Origin: Streptosporangiaceae bacterium
Lineage (GTDB): Bacteria; Actinomycetota; Actinomycetes; Streptosporangiales; Streptosporangiaceae
DNA length: 10,183 nucleotides
NCBI GenBank assembly: GCA_030043395.1
Contig: JASHXW010000347.1
Location: 1-10,183 of the forward strand
Direction of reading: 5' to 3'
Shown: piece by piece, positions 1 through 6,268 of the stretch
How positions within the stretch are numbered: the stretch's first letter is position 1
Layout of the letters: each line of letters opens with the position of its first letter
Translations under genes and position numbers: made by a program
Notes under the pieces: generated by a model
The model's input: only the letters and a program-made list of their open reading frames with translations
What the model was told of the DNA's origin: nothing
Databases searched by the model: none

Positions 1-1
1 T

Positions 2-1183
2 CCGGACAGGTTCTCGCTGGTCGCGCTCGCGGCTGGCGGCGCAAGCGCGGAGCTGCTCGCCCGGCAGGCGCTTGAGTTCGGCGTCGAGGTGGTCGCTGTC
101 GCCAGCGAGGCGGCCGCGCCCGACGTCCGCGACGCCCTCGCCGCGCTGGCCGGCGACACCGCGGGGGGTTCTGGGCCATCGGGGTCCGGGGTGTCCCCGG
201 GGGGCATCGTGTCCCCCCTGGTTAGCACCGTGCGTCCCGTGCCTAAGGTGATCGCGGGGGCGGAGGCGGTGGCCGAGGTCGCGGCGTGGCCAGCCGACAT
301 CGTGCTGAACGCGGTCACCGGCGCGGTGGGCCTGGGCGCCACGCTCGCGGCGCTCGACGCGGGCCGGGTACTGGCGCTGGCCAACAAGGAATCGCTGATC
401 ATGGGCGGCGAGCTGGTCACCAGCCGCGCTAAGGCCGGGCAGATCGTGCCGGTGGACTCCGAGCACTCCGCCATTGCCCAGTGCCTGCGCGGCGGGCGCC
501 GCGACGAGGTACGCAAGCTGATCCTGACGGCCAGCGGCGGGCCATTCCTGCACTGGCCCGCCGACCAGATGACCGGCGTCACGCCGGCCCAGGCCCTGGA
601 GCACCCGACCTGGAACATGGGGCCGGTGATCACGATTAACTCAGCGACCCTGGTCAACAAGGGCCTGGAGGTGATCGAGGCGCACCTGCTCTTCGGCGTC
701 GGCTTGGACGACATCGAAGTCGTCGTGCACCGCCAGTCGGTGATCCACTCGATGGTGGAGTTCACCGACGGGTCGACGATCGCCCAGGCAAGCCCGCCAG
801 ACATGCGCATACCGATCGCCCTGGCCCTGCGCTGGCCCGACCGCGTACCCGGCGCGGCGAGCCCGGTCGACTGGACCGGGCAGCACACGTGGACGTTCGA
901 GCCGCTGGACAAGGAAGCCTTCCCCGCGGTCGGCCTGGCCCGCCACGTGGCCAGCAAGGCCGGGACCTGGCCGGCCGTGTACAACGCCGCGAACGAGGAG
1001 TGCGTCGACGCGTTCGTGGCCGGGCGCATACCGTTCCCCGGGATCGTCGGCATCGTCGCCCAGGTAGTCTCAGATCATGACGGCTCCGGGCCCGGATTCG
1101 GGCTCGATGACGTGCTCGCCGCTGACAGCTGGGCTAGGCAACGCGCACGCGAGCTGACAACGACGGTGGCCAGCGCCCGGTAA
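2..1183 (+). CDS. dxr: 1-deoxy-D-xylulose 5-phosphate reductoisomerase, 5'-truncated by the window edge
   Basis: Dxr converts 1-deoxy-D-xylulose 5-phosphate to 2-C-methyl-D-erythritol 4-phosphate with NADPH and a divalent metal, in the cytoplasm. It is the second, committing step of the MEP isoprenoid pathway. The frame is open from base 2. The first codons ([13 protein letters not shown]) match the region just after the N-terminal NADPH-binding glycine motif, so roughly 25-30 residues lie outside the window. Family signatures are intact: ANKESL, the metal/substrate motif PVDSEH (D-S-E at 455-463), [30 protein letters not shown] and [12 protein letters not shown]. An internal GTG at 89 is not the true start. 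Oddity: a Gly/Ser/Pro/Val-rich stretch at about 152-240 lies between the NADPH-binding half and the [10 protein letters not shown] motif, and is encoded by unusually G-tract-rich DNA. Rip1 follows after 55 bp in the same direction. The assignment is firm; only the N-terminus is unseen. Confidence 0.96.
   Translation, partial: PDRFSLVALAAGGASAELLARQALEFGVEVVAVASEAAAPDVRDALAALAGDTAGGSGPSGSGVSPGGIVSPLVSTVRPVPKVIAGAEAVAEVAAWPADIVLNAVTGAVGLGATLAALDAGRVLALANKESLIMGGELVTSRAKAGQIVPVDSEHSAIAQCLRGGRRDEVRKLILTASGGPFLHWPADQMTGVTPAQALEHPTWNMGPVITINSATLVNKGLEVIEAHLLFGVGLDDIEVVVHRQSVIHSMVEFTDGSTIAQASPPDMRIPIALALRWPDRVPGAASPVDWTGQHTWTFEPLDKEAFPAVGLARHVASKAGTWPAVYNAANEECVDAFVAGRIPFPGIVGIVAQVVSDHDGSGPGFGLDDVLAADSWARQRARELTTTVASAR
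163..218 (+). repeat. G-tract cluster with quadruplex-type pattern inside dxr
   Basis: Five G runs occur in 42 bases (163-168, 173-175, 181-184, 188-191, 199-204). They are spaced by 3-7 bases and followed by a C6 run at 213-218. The first four fit the canonical pattern of four runs of at least three G with loops of seven or fewer. The last G6 (199-204) can pair perfectly with the C6 (213-218) across an 8-base loop. The DNA encodes the Gly/Ser/Pro-rich insert of Dxr. The pattern is seen directly; any folding in vivo is inference, and it may simply be high-GC coding of a glycine-rich linker. Confidence 0.45.
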
Positions 1184-1203
1184 GCCGGCACCCGCCGCGG
1201 GTA

Positions 1204-1220
1204 CCGCGCACGTCGCGCGG
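1204..1220 (+). other. GC hairpin before the rip1 ribosome binding site
   Basis: CCGCGC (1204-1209) and GCGCGG (1215-1220) form a perfect 6-bp stem with a 5-base loop in the 55-bp dxr-rip1 spacer. The stem abuts the purine-rich GGAGGGAGAG (1221-1230) that serves as Shine-Dalgarno for the GTG at 1239. There is no T tract, so a terminator is unlikely. It could modulate translation or mRNA processing, or have no role. Confidence 0.25.
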
Positions 1221-1238
1221 GGAGGGAGAGCCAGCAGG

Positions 1239-2426
1239 GTGAGCTACTGGATCGGCGTGCTCATCTTTGTCGTCGCCATCCTCGTCTCGATCATGTTCCA
1301 CGAGCTTGGCCACTTCCTCACGGCCAAGGCCTTCCGGATGAAGGTCACTCAGTTCTTCGTCGGATTCGGCAACACCATCTGGTCAGTCAAGCGGGGCGAG
1401 ACCGAGTACGGGGTGAAGTCGCTCCCGCTCGGCGGTTACAACAAGATCCTCGGCATGACGAGCATGGACGAGGTCGACCCGAGCGAGGAGCCACGGGCAT
1501 TCCGCAGCAAGCCCGCATGGCAGCGCGTGATCGTGCTCTCGGCCGGGTCCTTCATGCACTTCCTGATCGCCTTCGTGCTGCTGTGGTTCCTGGCCGTGGG
1601 CATCGGGACCCTGAGCACTTCCTCGACCCAGGTCACGGTCTACGCGTGCGTGCCTGCCACCCCCGTCGCACGGTGCACCGCAAGCGATCCCAGGTCACCA
1701 GCGGCCCTGGGCGGGCTGAAGACCGGCGACAGCATCGTCGCCGTCGCAGGCCAGCCGGTGCACGGCTATCTCGGGCTGGTGCACGCGATCAGGAAGCAGC
1801 CGCCGCACACGCCGGTGCGGCTGACGGTGCGGCGCGACGGCAGGCTGCTTGACCTGACCGTCGAGCTGGCCAGGCCGAGCTGGGACGTGAAGAAGAAGAT
1901 CTCTTACCTCGGGGTCTCGCAGTCGCCCGTGTACAGCCAGGCCGGGCCGATCACGGCCGTCGGCCAGGCAGGCACGAACTTCGGGACCATCGTGACCGAG
2001 TCGTTCAGCGGCCTGTCCAAGATCCCTTGCGCGATCCCGGTCCTGTTCTCCAAGGACCGGTCCACCTCCGCATGCGGCCAGATCAGCAGCGTCGTCGGCG
2101 CCGCGCGGGTCACCGGCCAGGTCGTCGAGGCGGGCGGGGGCTGGCGCGAGACGGTCGGCGCGATCCTGGAGATCGTCATCTCGGTGAACATCTTCATCGG
2201 GATCTTCAACTTGCTGCCACTGCTGCCGCTCGACGGCGGGCACATCGCCGTAGTCCTGTACGAGCGGGCCAGGTCCGGCGTGGCGAAGCTGCGGCACCGG
2301 CCCGATCCGGGGCTCGTGGACATCTCCAAGCTGATTCCGGTCAGCGTCGGCGCGTTCGCGCTGCTGGTCTGCCTGAGCCTGCTGCTGATCGCCGCCGACA
2401 TCGTCAACCCGCTGCACCTGCAATGA
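1239..2426 (+). CDS. rip1: Site-2 protease, Rip1/RseP family intramembrane zinc metalloprotease
   Basis: This 395-residue polytopic membrane protease (M50B) cuts transmembrane substrates within the bilayer. Known family members cleave anti-sigma factors (RseA in E. coli; RskA, RslA and RsmA for mycobacterial Rip1), so it probably acts in regulated intramembrane proteolysis. The zinc motif HELGH lies at residues 21-25 in the first membrane helix. The second metal motif is [12 protein letters not shown] (N324, D332) near the C-terminus. Membrane segments fall at about 3-20, 95-120, 300-330 and 365-388. A PDZ-like extracytoplasmic domain spans about 150-215 (start [20 protein letters not shown]). 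Two cysteines just before it (C137, C146) also occur in M. tuberculosis Rip1 as I remember that sequence, and may form a disulfide. The GTG start at 1239 has GGAGGGAGAG upstream and gives an N-terminus that runs straight into the HExxH helix. The stop overlaps an ATG (ATGA, 2423-2426). The family is firm; substrates here are unknown. Confidence 0.93.
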   Translation: MSYWIGVLIFVVAILVSIMFHELGHFLTAKAFRMKVTQFFVGFGNTIWSVKRGETEYGVKSLPLGGYNKILGMTSMDEVDPSEEPRAFRSKPAWQRVIVLSAGSFMHFLIAFVLLWFLAVGIGTLSTSSTQVTVYACVPATPVARCTASDPRSPAALGGLKTGDSIVAVAGQPVHGYLGLVHAIRKQPPHTPVRLTVRRDGRLLDLTVELARPSWDVKKKISYLGVSQSPVYSQAGPITAVGQAGTNFGTIVTESFSGLSKIPCAIPVLFSKDRSTSACGQISSVVGAARVTGQVVEAGGGWRETVGAILEIVISVNIFIGIFNLLPLLPLDGGHIAVVLYERARSGVAKLRHRPDPGLVDISKLIPVSVGAFALLVCLSLLLIAADIVNPLHLQ

Positions 2427-2479
2427 CCTGGGACAAGGAAGAGATCCGAGCGATGACTGCGAGGCGAGAACTGCGATGA
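2423..2479 (+). CDS. Possible 18-residue bridging (leader) ORF between rip1 and ispG
   Basis: An ATG at 2423 overlaps the rip1 stop as ATGA. Its frame runs 18 codons ([18 protein letters not shown]) to a TGA at 2477-2479 that overlaps the ispG start, again as ATGA. An internal ATG at 2453 has a good Shine-Dalgarno (AAGGAAGAG, 2435-2443, 9 bases away) and would give an 8-residue peptide with the same stop. IspG itself has only a weak GAGG (2461-2464) about 11 bases upstream. Translation of the mini-ORF could therefore feed ribosomes to ispG by termination-reinitiation. This reading rests only on geometry. It may equally be a chance open frame in the 49-bp spacer; no protein family is recognisable. 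Confidence 0.25.
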   Translation: MTWDKEEIRAMTARRELR

Positions 2480-3618
2480 CCGTCAACCTGGGCATGCCCA
2501 AGCCGCCGCCTGCCTCGCTGGGCGAGCGCAGGGCGTCACGGCAGGTCATGGTGGGCAAAGGCAAGCATGCCGTCCCGGTCGGCGGCGGCGCACCGGTGTC
2601 CGTGCAGTCGATGACGACCACGCTGACCGCCGACGTCAACGCCACCTTGCAGCAGATCGCCGAGCTGACGGCCGCGGGCTGCCAGATCGTCCGGGTCGCC
2701 GTCCCGTCGCAGGACGACGCCGACGCGCTGCCGGAGATCGCCCGCAAGTCGCAGATCCCGGTGATCGCCGACATCCACTTCCAGCCCAAGTACGTCTTCG
2801 CCGCGATCGACGCCGGCTGCGCCGCGGTCCGGGTGAACCCGGGCAATATCAAGGCCTTCGACGACAAGGTCGGCGAGATAGCCAGGGCAGCGGCCGACGC
2901 GCAGATCCCGGTCAGGATCGGCGTCAACGCCGGGTCGCTGGACAAGCGGCTGATGGCCAAGTACGGCAGGGCAACCCCCGAGGCGCTGACCGAGTCGGCG
3001 CTGTGGGAATGCTCCCTGTTCGAGGAGCACGGCTTCCGTGACATCAAGATCTCGGTGAAGCACCACGACCCGGTGGTGATGATCCAGGCCTACCGGATGC
3101 TCGCCGAGCGCTGTGACTACCCGCTGCACCTAGGTGTCACCGAGGCAGGGCCCGCGTTCCAGGGCACCGTCAAGTCGGCGGTCGCGTTCGGCGCGCTCCT
3201 TGCCGAGGGCATCGGCGACACCATCCGCGTGTCGCTCTCAGCGCCGCCGGTCGAGGAGGTCAAGGTCGGCATCGCGATCCTGGAGTCGCTTGGGCTGCGC
3301 GAACGGGGCCTGGAGATCGTTTCCTGCCCCTCGTGCGGGCGGGCCCAGGTTGACGTCTACACGCTGGCCGACGAGGTGACCGCGGCCCTGGAGGGCATGG
3401 ACGTGCCGCTGCGCGTCGCCGTCATGGGCTGCGTCGTGAACGGCCCTGGCGAGGCGAGGGAGGCAGATCTGGGCGTGGCCTCAGGCAACGGGAAGGGCCA
3501 GATCTTCGTGCGCGGCGAGGTGATCGCCACGGTGCCAGAATCCAAGATCGTCGAGACGCTGATCGAGGAGGCCATGAAGCTGGCCGCGGCGATGCCCGAC
3601 GCAGAAGCAGCGAGATGA
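2476..3618 (+). CDS. ispG: 4-hydroxy-3-methylbut-2-en-1-yl diphosphate synthase (flavodoxin type)
   Basis: IspG (GcpE) reductively converts MEcPP to HMBPP, the penultimate MEP-pathway step, using a [4Fe-4S] cluster in the cytoplasm. The 380 residues are normal for the bacterial two-domain form. An N-terminal TIM-barrel domain (about 20-265) includes [35 protein letters not shown] and [11 protein letters not shown]. The C-terminal cluster domain carries the ligands CPSC (C284, C287), C319 in [12 protein letters not shown], and E326. The ATG at 2476 is chosen because the N-terminus (MTVNLGMP) resembles Streptomyces IspG as remembered; ATG 2494 is a less likely alternative. The TGA at 3616-3618 overlaps the next gene's ATG. 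Its placement with dxr and rip1 follows the conserved actinobacterial order. Intact and unambiguous. Confidence 0.97.
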   Translation: MTVNLGMPKPPPASLGERRASRQVMVGKGKHAVPVGGGAPVSVQSMTTTLTADVNATLQQIAELTAAGCQIVRVAVPSQDDADALPEIARKSQIPVIADIHFQPKYVFAAIDAGCAAVRVNPGNIKAFDDKVGEIARAAADAQIPVRIGVNAGSLDKRLMAKYGRATPEALTESALWECSLFEEHGFRDIKISVKHHDPVVMIQAYRMLAERCDYPLHLGVTEAGPAFQGTVKSAVAFGALLAEGIGDTIRVSLSAPPVEEVKVGIAILESLGLRERGLEIVSCPSCGRAQVDVYTLADEVTAALEGMDVPLRVAVMGCVVNGPGEAREADLGVASGNGKGQIFVRGEVIATVPESKIVETLIEEAMKLAAAMPDAEAAR

Positions 3619-5162
3619 GTAAACGCCTTCTCGCCGCTACCGCGGTCGCGCTGGTCGCGGTGGCGGGCTGCACGTCGGGTGGCTCATCCAGCCCGTCGCA
3701 CACGCAGAGCCCGTCCGGTGACCAAGGCCAGGCCGGCGCGCTTCCCGGCCAGTCGCTCATCCACTGGCGGCTGTGCGGCGCGCAGCAGTACTGCGGCCGG
3801 CTGGCGGTCCCGCTGGACTACGCCAAGCCGGGTGGCCGCAAGATCACGATCGCGCTCGAGATGGTGCCCGCGACGGCGCCACCTAGCAAGCGCCAGGGCA
3901 TCTTGCTGGTCAACCCGGGCGGCCCCGGCGCCAGCGGGTTGTCGTGGGCAGGCTACGTCGCCAAGGGGCTCAGCCCGTCAGTGGCGTCGGAGTACGACAT
4001 CGTCGGGTTCGACACCCGGGGCGTCGGGGCCTCAGTTCCCGCGCTGCACTGCGATCCGTCGTTCTTCGCCAAGGAGCGGCCCGACTACATCCCGGCGAAC
4101 GCGGCCGCTGAGCAGGTGATGGAGAACAGGGCCAAGGCTTACGCGGCTGACTGCGAGAAGCGGTACGGGTGGCTGCTGCCGTACATGACGACCGAGAACA
4201 TCGCCAGGGACATGGACCAGATCCGCGCCGCCATGGGCCAGCAGAAGCTGAACTACCTTGGCTACTCCTACGGCACCTACATGGGCCAGGTCTACGCGAC
4301 GCTGTTCCCGACCCGGGTCAGGCGGATGGTCCTGGACAGCACGGTGGACCCGGCGGGTGTCTGGTACGCCGACAACGTCGCCCAGGACTACGCCTTCCAG
4401 GGCCGGATGAACGCGTTCTATGCCTGGCTCGCCCGCTACAACCGGCTCTACCACCTGGGATCGACGCCGGCGCAGGCCAGCCGGTCGTACTACGCGGCGC
4501 GCGACAAGCTTGCCGCCAAGCCCGTCGTCAACCCGTCAGGGCCGAACATCGGCCCTGACGAGCTGGACGACACCTTCATCACCGGCGCCTACGACGACGA
4601 GTACTGGCCGGCCCTTGCCGCGGGCCTGGCGGATTACCTGAAGGACCACTCCGACACGCTGCTGCTCGAGGACTTCAACGAGGTCGGCAAGCAGAACGAG
4701 AACGAGTTCGCCGTGTACAACGCGGTGGAGTGCGCCGACGTGGCGTGGCCGCGCGACTGGTCCTACTGGAACTCCGACACGCGCAAGATCTACCGGTCGG
4801 CGCCGTTCGAGGCATGGGACAACGCCTGGTACAACGCGGCGTGCGCGTTCTGGCCGGTGCATGGCCCGGCCAAGCCGCTCAAGATCGGCGCCAAGGGACT
4901 GCCAGGAATCCTGATGCTGCAGGGAACGCTGGATGCGGCGACGCCGTACGCCGGCGCCCAGGTAGCGCACCGGATGCTGCCGACGGCCAGGATGGTCGTC
5001 GTGGAAGGCGGCGGCAATCACGGGCAGTCGCTGGCGTACCCGCCCAACAACTGCGTCAACGGATACCTGAACCGCTACCTCGCGACCGGTGCCCTGCCCC
5101 AGAAGCCGGGCATGGTGAACGCAACGTGCGCGCCAGTGCCTGAGCCCGTTCCGAGCGGCTGA
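3615..5162 (+). CDS. Secreted lipoprotein alpha/beta-hydrolase, tripeptidyl aminopeptidase (S33/TAP, Hip1-like)
   Basis: This 515-residue predicted exported serine peptidase or esterase acts at the outer face of the membrane. The signal peptide is a lipoprotein type: a short basic start (MSKR), a hydrophobic core and a lipobox V16-A17-G18-C19, followed by a Gly/Ser-rich linker. The family hallmark NPGGPGASG (residues 100-108) supplies the oxyanion region. The nucleophile lies in GYSYG (S218), the acid in QGTLDAATP (D440), and the base in GGGNHG (H469). The C-terminal part (about 400-510) corresponds to the TAP-like domain. Relatives include Streptomyces tripeptidyl aminopeptidases and mycobacterial Hip1/CaeA; the true substrate here is unknown. 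The start overlaps the ispG stop (ATGA) with little Shine-Dalgarno, which suggests translational coupling to ispG. This gene is not part of the minimal dxr-rip1-ispG-GNAT order I know from mycobacteria and Streptomyces. The family is firm; specificity is not. Confidence 0.9.
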   Translation: MSKRLLAATAVALVAVAGCTSGGSSSPSHTQSPSGDQGQAGALPGQSLIHWRLCGAQQYCGRLAVPLDYAKPGGRKITIALEMVPATAPPSKRQGILLVNPGGPGASGLSWAGYVAKGLSPSVASEYDIVGFDTRGVGASVPALHCDPSFFAKERPDYIPANAAAEQVMENRAKAYAADCEKRYGWLLPYMTTENIARDMDQIRAAMGQQKLNYLGYSYGTYMGQVYATLFPTRVRRMVLDSTVDPAGVWYADNVAQDYAFQGRMNAFYAWLARYNRLYHLGSTPAQASRSYYAARDKLAAKPVVNPSGPNIGPDELDDTFITGAYDDEYWPALAAGLADYLKDHSDTLLLEDFNEVGKQNENEFAVYNAVECADVAWPRDWSYWNSDTRKIYRSAPFEAWDNAWYNAACAFWPVHGPAKPLKIGAKGLPGILMLQGTLDAATPYAGAQVAHRMLPTARMVVVEGGGNHGQSLAYPPNNCVNGYLNRYLATGALPQKPGMVNATCAPVPEPVPSG

Positions 5163-5166
5163 GTCC

Positions 5167-5207
5167 CCGACCGGCGCCGAACGGGCAATTCCGCGTACCG
5201 CGGTCGG
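5167..5207 (+). terminator. Inverted repeat after the hydrolase gene, possible weak terminator
   Basis: CCGACCG (5167-5173) and CGGTCGG (5201-5207) are perfect 7-base inverted repeats, 4 bases past the stop, separated by 27 bases. A smaller internal hairpin, CCGCG-TAC-CGCGG, occupies 5191-5203 and would compete with the outer stem. No T tract follows. It could end the dxr-hydrolase operon or attenuate read-through to the GNAT gene. Modest support only. Confidence 0.3.
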
Positions 5208-5249
5208 AACGCCGCCTGCGTGATCCGGTACTGCCGGGTCTGCTGCGGT

Positions 5250-5255
5250 TACCCT
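5250..5255 (+). promoter_or_regulatory. Possible -10 box for a leaderless GNAT transcript
   Basis: TACCCT fits the actinobacterial TANNNT -10 pattern and ends 6 bases before the GTG at 5262. No Shine-Dalgarno is visible before that GTG. This arrangement fits a leaderless mRNA starting at or next to the start codon, which is common in actinobacteria. No convincing -35 is present, so this is a suggestion only. Confidence 0.3.
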
Positions 5256-5261
5256 TGAATC

Positions 5262-6119
5262 GTGCTGCGCACTAGGGCAGGCCACTCGTCCGGGGCAAGC
5301 CTGCTTACCGACCGGCAACGCGACGAGGCGCTAGCCTTGTGCGATCGTGATCCGGCCGCGAACGTCTTCGTGACCGCGCGCATCAGGGCCTGCGGACTGG
5401 ACTCGATGCGGCTAGGCGCGGAGATCTGGGGTTACCGGGAGGCTGGGCTCCTGGTCTCCATGTGCTACTCGGGCGCCAACCTGGTTCCGGTGCAGGCCGT
5501 CCCGGCCGCTACCGCCGCCTTCGCCGACAGGGCACGGCGCCAGGGCCGCCGCTGCTCGTCGATCGCGGGCCCGGCGGAGGCGGTCGCCGACTTGTGGCGC
5601 CAGCTCGCGCCTTACTGGGACCGCCCGCGGGAGGTCAGGCCCTGCCAGCCGCTGATGGCGATCGCCCGTGACCCCCTCGTCGAGCCAGACCCCGCCGTAC
5701 GGGCCGTGCAGCCCGACGAGGTGGGCGTCCTGCTGCCCGCCAGCATCGCCATGTTCACCGAGGAAGTGGGCGTCTCGCCGATCGGCCCGGACGGCGGCGC
5801 CGCCTACCGCGCCAGGGTCAGCGAGCTGGTGGCGGCGGGTAGGTCCTTCGCGAGGTTCGAGGACGGCAAGATCGCCTTCAAGGCGGAGGTCGGCGCTGCC
5901 ACGCCGCATGCGTGCCTGGTGCAAGGGGTGTGGGTGCCGCCGCAGCTGCGAGGTCGCGGCCGCGCAACGCGCGGCATGGCCGCCGTCGTCACGATCGCGC
6001 GCCAGACCATGGCGCCGCTTGTCACCTTGTACGTCAACGACTTCAACGCTCCGGCCAGGGCGGCGTACCACCGGGTCGGCTTCCGCCAGGTCGGCACGTT
6101 CATGTCCGTCCTGTTCTGA
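5262..6119 (+). CDS. GNAT N-acetyltransferase with DUF4081 N-terminal domain
   Basis: This 285-residue cytoplasmic protein has two halves. The N-terminal DUF4081-type domain (about 20-125) includes DPAANVFVTARI, YSGANLVPV and RCSSIAGPAEAV. The C-terminal GNAT fold (about 145-285) contains the acetyl-CoA loop R230-G-R-G-R-A235 in VPPQLRGRGRA, the motif LYVNDFNAPARAAYHRVGF, and a conserved end (FMSVLF). The GTG start at 5262 gives an N-terminus of the usual length for the family; there is no Shine-Dalgarno. Orthologues sit directly after ispG in mycobacteria (Rv2867c) and Streptomyces, so this gene belongs to the conserved block although a peptidase gene and about 100 bp now separate it from ispG. 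The acceptor substrate is unknown to me. Complete, with no frameshift. The family call is strong. Confidence 0.9.
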   Translation: MLRTRAGHSSGASLLTDRQRDEALALCDRDPAANVFVTARIRACGLDSMRLGAEIWGYREAGLLVSMCYSGANLVPVQAVPAATAAFADRARRQGRRCSSIAGPAEAVADLWRQLAPYWDRPREVRPCQPLMAIARDPLVEPDPAVRAVQPDEVGVLLPASIAMFTEEVGVSPIGPDGGAAYRARVSELVAAGRSFARFEDGKIAFKAEVGAATPHACLVQGVWVPPQLRGRGRATRGMAAVVTIARQTMAPLVTLYVNDFNAPARAAYHRVGFRQVGTFMSVLF

Positions 6120-6132
6120 CGTCGCTCGCGGC

Positions 6133-6166
6133 GCCGCCGGCCCCCAGCCTGCGATCAGCCGGCGGC
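6133..6166 (+). terminator. Strong GC hairpin after the GNAT gene
   Basis: GCCGCCGGC (6133-6141) pairs perfectly with GCCGGCGGC (6158-6166): a 9-bp all-GC stem with a 16-base loop, 14 bases past the GNAT stop. No T tract follows, which is usual for actinobacterial terminators. Its place between the GNAT stop and the next promoter supports a transcription end here. Confidence 0.5.
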
Positions 6167-6194
6167 CAGGCCTTGTCGCCCGCCGGAAAATCAG

Positions 6195-6223
6195 GTGACG
6201 GCGACCGGTGCCGCTGCTAGGCT
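6195..6223 (+). promoter_or_regulatory. Housekeeping-type promoter of the helD-like gene
   Basis: GTGACG (6195-6200) matches the actinobacterial -35 TTGACR at five of six positions. A spacer of exactly 17 bases follows, then TAGGCT (6218-6223), a good match to the TAGRNT -10 of HrdB/SigA-type promoters. Transcription would start near 6230, leaving a leader of about 40 bases before the ATG at 6269. It is the best-formed promoter in the window. I saw no extended palindrome around it. Confidence 0.6.
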
Positions 6224-6255
6224 CCTATGCCCTTGTGCCGACCCCTGATGCCTTC

Positions 6256-6261
6256 GAGGAG
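6256..6261 (+). promoter_or_regulatory. Ribosome binding site of the helD-like gene
   Basis: GAGGAG lies 7 bases before the ATG at 6269 and fixes that start over other in-frame candidates. Confidence 0.7.
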
Positions 6262-6268
6262 CTGAGCC

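Noticed and set aside
1695..3047. 450-codon open frame on the minus strand across rip1 and ispG
   Set aside because: It is antisense to two unmistakable conserved genes, has low-complexity Arg/Asp/Gln-rich composition and no family motifs. Such shadows are normal in high-GC DNA.
4536..5318. 260-codon minus-strand open frame opposite the hydrolase gene
   Set aside because: Antisense to the TAP-like domain with its catalytic Asp and His; the product has Arg/Val/Pro shadow composition and no motifs.
5412..6071. 219-codon minus-strand open frame opposite the GNAT gene
   Set aside because: Mirror frame of an intact conserved acetyltransferase; no ribosome binding site or recognisable domain.
6121..6268. 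Rifamycin-associated regulatory element upstream of the helD-like gene
   Set aside because: I looked for a long perfect palindrome near the promoter, as reported for some rifamycin-responsive genes, and saw only the 9-bp terminator-type hairpin at 6133-6166, upstream of the -35.
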